Source: Panorpa germanica
Lineage: Eukaryota; Arthropoda; Insecta; Mecoptera; Panorpidae
Reading direction: 5' to 3'
NCBI GenBank assembly: GCA_963678705.1
Contig: OY783208.1
Span: 930,001-994,000, forward strand
Length of the DNA stretch: 64,000 nucleotides
Part shown: one piece after another, positions 60,001-64,000 of the stretch
Numbering within the stretch: position 1 is the first letter of the stretch
Layout of the letters: each line of letters begins with the position of its first letter
Made by a program: the position numbers and the translations under genes
Notes under the pieces: generated by a model
Databases searched by the model: none
The model's input: only the letters and a program-made list of their open reading frames with translations
What the model was told of the DNA's origin: nothing

Positions 60001-61905
60001 ACTTTTGATTATTCACAAAATGATCACTACAAATGCGTGTATTTTTAGTTAGTTCCCAATCCTTTAGATATTTTCTGAAACACAAATTTTTTAAATTTTA
60101 CTTTTACTTATTACTATTTTATTTATTTCATAAAATAATTATTATATAGTTTAATATTCTATTTTATAATACTTAGCTTTTCAAATTTGATTGTGATTAA
60201 TTAAATTTTTTTATTAAAATAATTTACTTACACATAGTTTTTCACTGCATTTATCCATTGTTGACGTTTAAAGGTTATCCATAGTACTCGCAGGGAAACG
60301 ATAAAATTTCACACTTGTATTTTGGTTTTTGTTTTTATATGGCATATTGAAACAGCCACGGATACAGCACGATACTTTTGAAGAAGACATTACTTAAAAT
60401 TATTTCGATTAGATTAAAAAAATTATTAATTTAACAAATTCCTTATTGTTTTCTATACCACTTGTCACCACTTTGTTTTACATTTTTCACGGTAGTTGGC
60501 GTCAAAGTCATGTTTCTCAATCCCTATAAATATTAAATATGTAAAGAAATTATATTTCTTTAGTTGGTACAAAGCTCGTCTGTCGGTAAAACAGTTTATT
60601 TATATTTATACATATCTACATTATTCTACATCAATATAATGTCATATTTAACAACTGTCACGTATTATATCTAGACAGCTCTGACTTGACAACTGTCACT
60701 TTCGACGCATGCGCATAGAGAACAAATAGCAACATATACCTTTCTCTCTCGCACACATTAATAATACCTTTCTCTCTCGCACACTAATAATAAATTCAAT
60801 TTGTTATAATCAATCTACATACAATACTATTACTATGAACGCTATAGCTGGTAAATATATTTTATAGCTATGTTATGTAACACTCTTGTTCAAACTTAAC
60901 TAAATTTTCAACTCTAAAGACATTTACATCTTTATTTCGTAGTATAGCCTAATTTAGGCAATTTATATTAGTCCAAAAGTATATTTAGAACTTTATAGAT
61001 ATCCATATTAGTCTGCAATCTATCCCACTACATGTTACGTCATAAATATGGCCGACCATTTCTAGTGCTAAAACTACAATTCAAACTTTTAATTGCTATA
61101 TCTCCGTCAATATTTAGATATTTAATAAAATAGACACGCCAATACACATTTATTAATATCTATTCCCAAATAAAGAAGGTAAATTGAATAATTTATTAGA
61201 TTGTATTGTAAATGTAGATAAGGATATTTAAAATACTCAGTTATTGTGATTTTGTTTCTCAGGAAGTAAGTTACTACTTACCTCTGTATTTCTTTTATGT
61301 ACTTTGAACATATAAAAACTAAATGGTGTGTTTCTTTGCTTATGATAAATATTATTTAGGATGTAAGTTAATTTCTGGAACGAAATTTATTAAATTTCTA
61401 TTAATTAGTAACCAAGGAAGATTCTTATCTTATTAAAAAACTAATTCTTCTTGGAAGATTACTTGTTTTACTTATTTATTTATTTCACTGCGCCATCTAT
61501 TATACTACTTTCTAACTAACAGGTTGTAAGCTTTACTAAACGTCACTTTTCACAAGCGATTAAATATTATTAAGTTTTTATTTATAATTGTTTCTATTTT
61601 AATATTATAGACAGTAAGTTAGATTCTATGAAAATATCTCAATTCTATTTTATAATACACACAGGTTTTAATTCTTTTAACTTACTTGCAAATATTTAAT
61701 TTTCTTTTTTGTTTAATTTTATAGTCCGTATGTATAGATAGCCATTTTAAACTATTAATAAATATAAAGTAAAAACATTTATTTCATAAAAAAAACATTT
61801 ATTTACAAAAGTATGTAAGTTTCTGTCTTTTAGGATTTACAATTTTAAATTAGCAAAGCAATTGGGTTGTGAACCATATTCGGAATTTCAATAAAACTGC
61901 ACTGT
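30023..61905 (+). CDS. Gene assembled from single-codon (3-nt) and three-codon (9-nt) exons
   Basis: I count 58 sites where an AT- or pyrimidine-rich stretch ending in AG is followed after exactly 3 nt (50 sites) or 9 nt (8 sites) by a donor such as GTAAGT, GTATGT, GTGAGT or GTAAAT. Read in order in phase 0 they give about 74 codons with no stop; reading the same chain in phase 1 stops within 10 codons, and phase 2 stops later. The exons are about 48% G+C by hand count, far above the flanks, with codons such as CTG, CGC, ACC, GCG and AAG. Introns lacking repeats cluster at 77-123 nt. A terminal exon at 61834 gives D-L-Q-F-stop with AATAAA at 61890. The product would be about 75-80 aa, probably secreted if joined to the signal exon at 29513. 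Function unknown. Other genes lie in its introns. Exon lists are in the next three entries. Confidence 0.6.
30677..31170 (-). mobile_element. MITE-1 copy in a microexon-gene intron
   Basis: Inverted orientation, with a deletion after TTCAAGGAACAATAAAATT. It is flanked by direct repeats of about 125 bp (30547-30672 and 31186-31312) that are nearly identical. Confidence 0.8.
31313..31886. other. Intronic or intergenic AT-rich stretch
   Basis: No gene-like frame or recognised repeat. A good acceptor TTTTTCTACAG at 31700-31710 has no matching donor. Confidence 0.4.
31887..32205. repeat. Repeat F half copy
   Basis: TAATTATTCGATATAGCTAC at the left, continuing to the family's internal TATACAATTTTTTTATTAAA region. 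It lies just upstream of the zinc-finger gene at 32261. Confidence 0.7.
32261..33571 (+). CDS. C2H2 zinc-finger protein, 12 fingers (subfamily A)
   Basis: 436 aa in one coding exon, with the acceptor TATATTTTAG directly upstream (5' UTR intron likely). The acidic N-terminus carries IKIEEVIIKEEL (K-x-E sites). A Cys-rich knuckle CSVCNTTWSDSASLQEHL...C precedes twelve C2H2 fingers from FVCEVCEKIFYTP to YSCKLCNKSFTQK; the last has a stretched His spacing (HLNTFVH). Linkers vary (LNEKPFSC, LEEKPFKC, MKKQPHAC). The N-terminal knuckle and finger count pair it with the gene at 7798. It lies in the long intron between microexons 30439 and 33802. Confidence 0.9.
   Translation: MEENSPRSTSENVQKEIEYIKIEEVIIKEELHDEEMKDNSDETSPWTVNCSVCNTTWSDSASLQEHLNSSPECREDIKICEKLFVCEVCEKIFYTPGDFKRHLEHHVIKGVFPCEYCKKTYKTNTGLGRHTKKHGQDGSIKKRYPCDLCHKSYNRTHDLERHKKMHSRVRVHSCDECGKTFIAASKLQRHKVTHLNEKPFSCNLCKKLFARADSLKVHQITHMKKQPHACNLCNKSFARASYLTEHMNTHFGKTFPCDECEKSFTRISYLTQHKKTHLENKPFVCDICYKTFSRADNLKLHRTSHLEEKPFKCDLCDKSFTRSNNLKLHKNTHSERDLFQCGICEKSFTRSYDLKVHQNLHKEEKQYFCDECDKSFASPRYLTKHKATHSDVKPYSCKLCNKSFTQKVNLRYHLNTFVHQDAGPDVHTLENVPETV
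34650..34845 (-). repeat. Repeat C copy
   Basis: Inverted relative to the 1034 copy: TTAAATAGCAATATCTCGAT through CCAACAAATGTGTATTCTCC. Confidence 0.75.
34855..35345 (+). repeat. Repeat D copy
   Basis: About 490 bp beginning AAGTTTACTGTGTGAAAATT and containing CACCGGAGATTCGCTGTCAA. Other copies: 49195-49660 (inverted) and 58145-58635. All three lie within the span of the microexon gene. Nature unknown. Confidence 0.75.
35608..36496 (+). mobile_element. LINE type X insertion with 13-bp target-site duplication
   Basis: 5'-truncated non-LTR element whose frame (35648-36265, 205 aa) contains YLIEKDIKHIRRTARFRLGN and the knuckle CRMCGAEDETLEHIKFEC. It is flanked by AACTGCGGTACTA at 35595-35607 and 36497-36509. 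It has inserted into the intron between microexons GCA (35540) and AAT (36577). Confidence 0.85.
37075..37348. repeat. Repeat F half copy
   Basis: Right arm of the family ending CAAAACAAAAGGTGTAGC. Confidence 0.65.
37560..37930 (+). pseudogene. Harbinger (HARBI1-like) transposase N-terminal relic
   Basis: An ATG at 37698 opens MSSDEEDVITAYAFIRRRRI then RRRMYWLHPYIEKN and RLFVAAREL, the N-terminus common to PIF/Harbinger nucleases, followed by an early stop. The nuclease core is missing. A further decayed copy of the same 5' region is at 36955-37075. Confidence 0.65.
38538..38716 (+). repeat. Repeat C copy
   Basis: Same orientation as 1034-1203; GGAGAATACACATTTGTTGG to ATCGAGATATTGCTATTTAA. 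Confidence 0.75.
38851..39759 (-). CDS. C2H2 zinc-finger protein, 8 fingers (subfamily B)
   Basis: 302 aa in one coding exon, ATG at 39759, with the acceptor TTGTTTCTAG upstream (5' UTR intron likely). The N-terminus is acidic with KEERIIKEEEL and KIKTEIKEKP (K-x-E sites). Fingers run from FTCEVCYKSFDRK to FSCKVCNKNYTHA. Fingers 6 and 7 are nearly identical (FSC[NS]ECNKTFSQAA), a recent duplication. One linker is extended (LDLKPLNHICDEC). It is the only zinc-finger gene here on the minus strand and lies in an intron of the plus-strand microexon gene. Confidence 0.9.
   Translation of the reverse strand: MEDYNSQQIKLEIDAGLKEDIIEIKEERIIKEEELCDKIKTEIKEKPSVCLQEDAISPRDNKSSIKKLKSTSKSMKPFTCEVCYKSFDRKAKILIHLSVHSTKKIHRCNQCNKTFKYPSLLKLHNDMHLGLKSFSCNECNKTFSQLSNLKRHKNMHLDLKPLNHICDECGKSFTYSSQLKQHKDTHLGLKPFSCDECNKAFSKSSHLKLHKNIHLGLKPFSCNECNKTFSQAAHLKKHVNSHLGLKPFSCSECNKTFSQAAYLKKHVNKHLGLNPFSCKVCNKNYTHAGILKRHLKTHVNPN
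39806..40017. repeat. Short palindromic MITE (GAGAGTTCG family), second copy
   Basis: Inverse ends AGTCCAAATCACGAGAGTTC and GAACTCTCGTAATTTGAACT. Directly upstream of the zinc-finger gene at 38851-39759. Confidence 0.75.
40095..40620. repeat. Foldback element with GC-richer arms
   Basis: Left arm ACGCACGAGGCGGCACGAGG ... CCCGAATCTACCCGAAGCGA and right arm near 40545-40615 (TTCGGGCAGATTCGGGGCTA) are imperfect inverse complements. Both arms contain TTACAACTGTGTTGTTA-like sequence. No coding capacity. Confidence 0.65.
40793..41185. repeat. Repeat F copy with both arms
   Basis: Left AATTGTTCGATATAGCTGCA, right CAAAACAAAGGGTGTAGC; lies in an intron of the microexon gene. Confidence 0.7.
41485..42080 (-). 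mobile_element. Element B copy (long MITE-1 variant)
   Basis: A MITE-1 right end (GTTGTGTCCTATCTATAAAG) up to about 41630 joins the B interior (GGCGCCTGTATGTCTATAGA). The distal end is missing. Confidence 0.7.
42838..43450 (-). repeat. Repeat A, inverted copy
   Basis: Inverse of 1-600, including CTCGGCAAATACTGCCCCCG. Confidence 0.75.
43700..44235 (-). repeat. Tandem duplication carrying repeat C
   Basis: Two direct copies of a unit of about 260 bp (starting GTTCACTTCGCTGTTGCCAC at about 43701 and 43970), each containing a repeat C copy. A local tandem duplication within an intron. Confidence 0.75.
44541..45258 (-). mobile_element. Element B, near-complete copy
   Basis: GGGCTTGTGTCCTATGTCTT at the left; B interior; then the MITE-1 other end TAGATATTTAATAAAATAGA to TTATTAACATCA. 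It shows that B and MITE-1 share both ends. It starts 12 nt after microexon 44521-44529. Confidence 0.75.
45735..46030. mobile_element. MITE-G related element
   Basis: Begins CCCAGTAAACATTTTGGAG and continues into sequence nearly identical to 29640-29890 (ACTACAAATGACAAAATCAC). The right terminus was not seen. Confidence 0.65.
46165..46322 (-). mobile_element. MITE-1 end fragment
   Basis: CGCTAAAACTACAATTCAAA to TCAATCAACAATTAAAAA; only about 150 bp remain. Confidence 0.7.
47065..47775 (-). mobile_element. Element B copy
   Basis: Interior from GGCGCCTGTATGTCTATAGA, joined to the MITE-1 end at about 47635-47770; left terminus missing. Confidence 0.7.
48170..48430 (-). repeat. Repeat A, truncated copy
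   Basis: Starts CTAGAGTTTACCCCCGTCGC and breaks at CTAGCACAATTTTTAC, where MITE-1 sequence begins. Confidence 0.7.
48430..48884 (-). mobile_element. MITE-1 copy, right end missing
   Basis: From AGATTCCAAATGCATGTGAC to AGGACACAAGCCCAT; inverted orientation. Confidence 0.8.
49016..50778 (-). CDS. Small secreted Lys-rich peptide precursor (P2)
   Basis: Three exons on the minus strand: 50778-50703, 49781-49734 and 49110-49016, all joined in phase 1 with good GT-AG sites. Total 219 nt, 72 aa. Exon 1 encodes a signal peptide (MKLKSFFVLFAIMLVFTEIV then TSFPV). Exon 2 is 48 nt, exactly the length of P1 exon 2, giving IDAMSNNLMDDQGAV. Exon 3 encodes DNLVAANDGGRFARKAAKPK then GAKPKCLFINN. GGRFARKAA is shared with P1. 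The cationic C-terminus resembles antimicrobial-type peptides, but no named family is recognised. Intron 2 holds a repeat D copy. The weakly supported microexon GTA (50449) lies in intron 1 on the other strand. Confidence 0.75.
49195..49660 (-). repeat. Repeat D, inverted copy in P2 intron
   Basis: Inverse of 34855-35345, nearly the same length. Confidence 0.75.
49785..50700. other. P2 intron 1 and AT-rich sequence
   Basis: AT-rich, with short C-rich runs (ACCCCCACCCCACCCC near 50140 and again near 50300). No further exon was recognised on the minus strand. Confidence 0.4.
50825..50871 (-). promoter_or_regulatory. Core promoter of P2
   Basis: Read on the minus strand: AATGAATAGGGGCACATAGT (50871-50852) then CATATAAG (50832-50825), 46 nt before the ATG. 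It matches the P1 and P3 promoter blocks. A degraded similar block (TGAAATTAATACGGG) occurs near 50965-50985. Confidence 0.65.
51060..51235 (+). repeat. Repeat H copy
   Basis: GCATGCGTCGTTAGTAATAT to TGCGTTTTGACAGATTG, repeated at 57832-58010 and inverted at about 34385-34470. Confidence 0.7.
51240..51485 (+). other. Short open frame, not recognised
   Basis: An ATG at 51353 reads MDHKIYSNKQIKHFFIHQSK then EKEPSQAAALGSI and runs into MITE-1. It could be a truncated transposase N-terminus; no family is assigned. Confidence 0.25.
51486..52078 (-). mobile_element. MITE-1 copy
   Basis: Near-complete, inverted: GAGCTTGTGTCCTATGTCTT to GAGGACACAAGC. Confidence 0.85.
52105..52272 (+). repeat. Repeat C copy abutting the P3 stop codon
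   Basis: It ends within about 5 nt of the stop codon of P3, so the P3 3' UTR must run through it. Confidence 0.7.
52276..54322 (-). CDS. Secreted histidine-rich peptide precursor (P3)
   Basis: Two exons on the minus strand: 54322-54253 and 52427-52276, joined in phase 1 (donor GTAAGT, acceptor TTCATTTTCAG). 222 nt, 73 aa. Exon 1 is a signal peptide (MKKTIVLLVVMMVLTGFLMS). The mature part begins near C-D-P-R-P and continues with four His clusters (7, 5, 4 and 4 residues) separated by Gly or Gly-Tyr, then an acidic stretch IADDDYDGNDGES and TEIIPIGK at the C-terminus. EIIPIGK is shared with P1. His clusters suggest zinc, copper or nickel binding, or pH-dependent membrane activity; this is inference. 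The intron holds two LINE fragments, and a further small exon there cannot be excluded. Confidence 0.75.
52630..53620 (+). mobile_element. LINE type Y fragment, copy 2, in P3 intron
   Basis: Nearly identical to 6480-7440. Encodes FMWIPGHCGIRGNEIADKLA (RNase H with Asp retained) and, after the shared 13-bp insertion, the CQCGEEGTLDHIIFEC knuckle. The 3' end is an (AAAT)n tail near 53605-53620. Confidence 0.8.
53647..54035 (+). mobile_element. Jockey-like reverse-transcriptase C-terminal fragment
   Basis: Reads LGIRYKKMYRLMGRKSTLSI then NKLMVYQQILKPVWTWNG and, after frame breaks, VTTVAEEI and LKRTKPFEL, the thumb and C-terminus of Jockey-clade elements. Inactive. Confidence 0.75.
54361..54400 (-). 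promoter_or_regulatory. Core promoter of P3
   Basis: On the minus strand AATGAATACGGGCACAACTT (54400-54381) then GGTATATCA (54369-54361), about 40 nt before the ATG. Same arrangement as P1 and P2, with a weaker TATA box. Confidence 0.6.
54490..54635 (+). repeat. Duplicated segment with the empty site of the THAP element
   Basis: ATGCGTCGAAAGTGACAGCT then GTCTAGATATAATAAAATTA matches the two flanks of the THAP element at 59095-60524, without the element. A third, inverted copy is near 60660-60775. Confidence 0.75.
54636..55211 (-). mobile_element. MITE-1, near-complete inverted copy
   Basis: ATGGGCTTGTGTCCTATG to GAGGACACAAGCCCAT. Confidence 0.85.
55240..55700. mobile_element. MITE-G related sequence followed by decayed LINE type X
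   Basis: 55240-55445 has AAACATTTTGGAGTCACTTT and a right end resembling GCACCAAATTGTTTAC. 55450-55700 on the minus strand retains EETLEHIKMW, the decayed knuckle of LINE type X. Confidence 0.55.
55701..56169. other. AT-rich spacer in a microexon-gene intron
   Basis: TA microsatellite near 55730. A 12-nt acceptor-donor pair at 56107-56118 was considered as an exon but not accepted. Confidence 0.4.
56700..57291 (-). mobile_element. MITE-1 copy
   Basis: Near-complete inverted copy, from AAGTCCTATGCCTTAATTTC to GAGGACATAAGACC. It inserted soon after microexon 56622. Confidence 0.8.
57290..58010 (+). repeat. Repeat E copy followed by repeat H copy
   Basis: 57290-57800 matches 19160-19690; 57832-58010 matches 51060-51235. 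Confidence 0.75.
58145..58635 (+). repeat. Repeat D copy
   Basis: Matches 34855-35345 closely; same orientation as the microexon gene. Confidence 0.75.
59095..60524 (-). mobile_element. THAP-domain DNA transposon, defective, copy 2
   Basis: About 1.43 kb, nearly identical to 20071-21502, flanked by TA. It differs in the number of Asn codons and a few substitutions. It shares the frame disruption after FYRFPASTMDN and lacks a DDE core, so both copies were mobilised in trans. Confidence 0.8.
61021..61163 (-). mobile_element. MITE-1 end fragment
   Basis: CCACTACATGTTACGTCATA to ACACATTTATTAATATC. Confidence 0.7.
61890..61895 (+). terminator. Polyadenylation signal of the microexon gene
   Basis: AATAAA 56 nt after the start of the candidate terminal exon at 61834, at a normal distance for an mRNA 3' end near 61905-61920. 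Confidence 0.45.
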
Positions 61906-61912
61906 ATACTCA

Positions 61913-62150
61913 GTAAACAATTTGGTGAAGTGCCCTATTTGGTGAAGTTCGAGTCACTCATACAATTCTATTCTAACGCTTTACAAGTTCTCTACCTGTC
62001 ACAGATTTTGTGTTAGTTTTTCATAATAATATTCTTTCTTTTTCCAACATCATTCATTAAGTATTTCTGTTTCTTTCCCACATGGATATATTTTTTTTAA
62101 GTTCACTTTCATCTCATTTATTCCAAAGTGAGAGTTTTTTCCATGTTGTG
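61913..62150. repeat. MITE-G partial, shared with P1 intron 2
   Basis: CAGTAAACAATTTGGTGAAG through TACCTGTCACAGATTTTGTG matches 11200-11400. Confidence 0.65.
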
Positions 62151-62570
62151 TTAGGTAGGGGTCCCAATATTATTTGGAATGTATGTTGCGTTATCCATGA
62201 TAATTATGAATGGCTCTTGTAAATTGGGAATAAGTCGTTCTTTGAGCCATTTCTTGGACAATTCCTCTTTCATATCATGGTAATCCAATATCTGACAATT
62301 TGTTGAAAATATTAGTGGCGCATTCTCTACTGAAATTAGTTTGCAAATAATTAATGTTTCAAAATACTTTTTAAGTGCATACTTCTAAATATATTCTTAC
62401 ATTGAAAATTCTTCTCATAAATTAATCGCTAATTAATCGGCATCTTTAACAAATTCATCTTCATCTTCCGACGGAGCTTTGATACGATTACGTGTTTTCT
62501 GTGGTGAAATGGGTACTCCAGAACCAGCATCAACTACACGCTTTTTGACACTCACAGCGATTTTTCTCCT
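62151..62570 (-). pseudogene. Decayed DDE_3 (Tc1/mariner superfamily) transposase
   Basis: The minus strand at about 62330-62151 reads LDYHDMKEELSKKWLKERLI then PNLQEPFIIIMDNATY, the second catalytic-Asp region of DDE_3 transposases. Upstream, 62570-62440 reads VVDAGSGVPISPQKTRNRIK then APSEDEDEF, like the linker before the DDE core. The intervening parts are lost. Confidence 0.55.
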
Positions 62571-62609
62571 ATACTACATGCTTCTGTTGTCCTCTACAAG
62601 TACAGAAAA

Positions 62610-62680
62610 TGTTTGTACTGTAGGGCTCCAATTATCCAGACTAATTGGGGCTCCAGCTAATCCGGAACTGTAGTTCTATT
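62610..62680. repeat. Pogo-like terminal sequence
   Basis: GGCTCCAATTATCCAGACTA and GGGGCTCCAGCTAATCCGGA resemble the terminal repeats of pogo/Tigger-type elements. Only one end was seen. Confidence 0.35.
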
Positions 62681-62802
62681 GCGGCTTTAAATAATATTTG
62701 AATAATAATCCAATATTTATGGTAAACTTTACCAATATTGTAAATGTCAACGGCAATAATGTTGGTCCTTCATTTTCAAAGATCTAAACATTTTCTCACC
62801 TT

Positions 62803-63059
62803 CCCAGTAAACATTTTGGAGCATTTTGGAGTCACTTTGACATCATATTGGAGATGCGCATGATTTTTTTGTCAAGAAAGAGTTCATTTATAGTTCAGTT
62901 TCTCACAATCGTTCATATGAAATGTCTGTTTTATCGGCTACAGATGACGGAACCACTTCACCTGTCGGAATACAAGTGAAGATAAAGTTGATGCGAATTA
63001 TAATTGAAGTGCAATAGTTATAGTCACAAAATAGGACACTTCACCAAATGTTTACTGGG
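62803..63059. mobile_element. MITE-G, complete copy
   Basis: 257 bp with termini CCCAGTAAACATTTTGGAG and CACCAAATGTTTACTGGG. Confidence 0.8.
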
Positions 63060-63473
63060 TTATTTGCTTATAATATTTGACAATAAATTTGACAGTTCGT
63101 TCTATTAAAATAAATAAATTTGACAAATTTAAATTTGTTTACAAAATAAACACAGACATGCGTTTATACATCAGTCTTTACTTAACATAGCAGACAACTG
63201 GTGAATTTTTAAAAGTATAACTCATCCAACTTTGATGATTTTTTTTTGCTAAAATTAAAAGAATTTGCTTTTCCTGAAATTTGAGAAAATGGACTTGAAT
63301 CTATAACTAATAATTTGGATATTTCAAAAATAGAAACACTAATTTTTGATTTGCCGAAATTATAGAATTTATTGATGACTTTCTAGGTTAGAATTAATAC
63401 ATCGAAAGAAATAATTTTGTTACATTTACTAATTGAATCTAAAATGAATTTAAGTGAAAGCAATCTTCCATTT
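63060..63473. other. Spacer 3' of the protease homologue
   Basis: AT-rich; no gene or recognised repeat. Confidence 0.4.
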
Positions 63474-64000
63474 TCAGTATTCACTTATTTCTGTGTGGTT
63501 TTTGACGAATTTCTTCACATCCAGAGCATGGGTGTGCACATCCGGGTACTCTGGATATCCGCATCCTTTGCGGAAACCAATAATTCCAAATAATACAAAA
63601 TACGGCGGATCATAATGTGCCGATGCAATAACTGGACCGCCATCATCTCCAGAGCAGGCTCCTGATCCGCGCTTATGGGTGCAAAGGAACCTTTTGTCAT
63701 CAAGATCTTCATCTGGATATTTTTCTTTGCAAACATCCATTGATTTTATATTAGATTGTGTTCTCTGCAGGAGATATTCATTGGGGAAGTTTTCCCTTGA
63801 AGCGCCCCAGCCATAACTATAAACTTCTTTTCCTACGTAAGAGATATTCGTGTCGTCATACGGAAAAGATATTATCATCGCTATGTCTTTATCGAATCCC
63901 CCTTTCGGTTTAATTACTGCAACATCGTTATCCGGTTTCTCGGGATCCCAATCGTGATGCTTCTTAAGTTCCTCAATAAGAATTTCATGGTCCTTCTTTC
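63474..64000 (-). CDS. S1-family serine protease homologue, catalytic Ser replaced (partial)
   Basis: The frame is open to the right window edge, so the 5' part (signal peptide, His57 region) is missing. Visible: DNDVAVIK, carrying the catalytic Asp102 position; a GWGAS segment; Cys residues in the spacing of chymotrypsin-fold disulfides; and CSGDDGGPV where active enzymes have GDSGGP. Ser195 is therefore Asp and the protein should lack protease activity. The end reads GCGYPEYPDVHTHALDVKKF, the usual C-terminal helix region. Insect serine protease homologues act as cofactors in prophenoloxidase and clotting cascades or as salivary/venom proteins. Which applies here cannot be told. Confidence 0.85.
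   Translation of the reverse strand, partial: KKDHEILIEELKKHHDWDPEKPDNDVAVIKPKGGFDKDIAMIISFPYDDTNISYVGKEVYSYGWGASRENFPNEYLLQRTQSNIKSMDVCKEKYPDEDLDDKRFLCTHKRGSGACSGDDGGPVIASAHYDPPYFVLFGIIGFRKGCGYPEYPDVHTHALDVKKFVKNHTEISEY

Larger units (their letters stand above)
50449..61905 (+). other. Microexon block 3 and terminal exon
   Basis: Positions and codons: 50449 GTA (weak donor GTATTC); 56170 GAG; 56327 GAT; 56407 TCG; 56533 TCA; 56622 AGA; 58039 ATA; 58122 TTG; 58673 CGC; 58762 ACC; 60564 TTG (weak donor GTACAA); 60848 CTG; 61176 AAG; 61263 GAA; 61360 GAT; 61523 GTT; 61611 ACA; 61725 TCC; 61812 TAT. The terminal exon at 61834 (acceptor TTTCTGTCTTTTAG) reads GAT TTA CAA TTT TAA. The 19 nt between the TAT donor and this acceptor are too few for an intron, so TAT and the 61834 exon are probably alternatives. 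TCC to 61834 leaves a normal 106-nt intron. After TAT, an AG at 61913 would give an immediate TAA. Bare introns: 77, 123, 86, 80, 86, 84, 94, 160, 85, 111 and 84 nt. Confidence 0.6.

Noticed and set aside
1-64000. CRISPR arrays, rRNA or tRNA genes, integrated viral genes
   Set aside because: No array of regularly spaced identical repeats, no tRNA-like cloverleaf and no viral protein motif was seen by eye; a tRNA scan was not possible.

Overview
The window looks like AT-rich insect (at least arthropod) nuclear DNA. The evidence is spliced genes with GT-AG introns, large C2H2 zinc-finger proteins, non-LTR retrotransposon fragments, and many short inverted-repeat DNA transposons. I cannot name the order. 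No bacterial operon, CRISPR or viral gene is visible.

Layout. 1-2.5 kb: last three coding exons of DCAF11/WDR23. 2.5-7.7 kb: hairpin element and LINE fragments. 7.8-27.1 kb: five single-coding-exon C2H2 zinc-finger genes (two more at 32.3 and 38.9 kb), separated by copies of one MITE family (termini ATGGGCTTGTGTCCT) and by a THAP-domain transposon. At 10.5-12.6 kb lies a small secreted-peptide gene (here P1). Two relatives, P2 (49.0-50.8 kb) and P3 (52.3-54.3 kb), lie on the minus strand. The three share a hydrophobic signal exon ending in phase 1, peptide motifs (GGRFARKAA, EIIPIGK) and a promoter block upstream of a TATA box. The right edge holds a serine-protease homologue whose catalytic Ser is replaced by Asp.

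Most unusual content. From about 30.0 to 61.9 kb the plus strand carries a long series of acceptor-like AG and donor-like GTAAG/GTATG signals exactly 3 or 9 bases apart. I count 50 candidate 3-nt exons and 8 candidate 9-nt exons. Every one is free of stop codons in a single shared frame. By hand count they are about 48% G+C in a much more AT-rich background. Introns without transposons cluster at about 77-123 nt. The series ends at a terminal exon with a stop and AATAAA. I read this as one gene that builds a peptide of about 75-80 residues mostly one codon per exon. The 5' connection to a signal-peptide exon at 29513 is unresolved because of a phase mismatch. Zinc-finger genes, P2, P3 and many transposons sit inside its introns.

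The secreted peptides, the protease homologue and the microexon gene together suggest a locus for secreted proteins (immune, salivary or venom-like). That is inference; no function can be read from the sequence alone.
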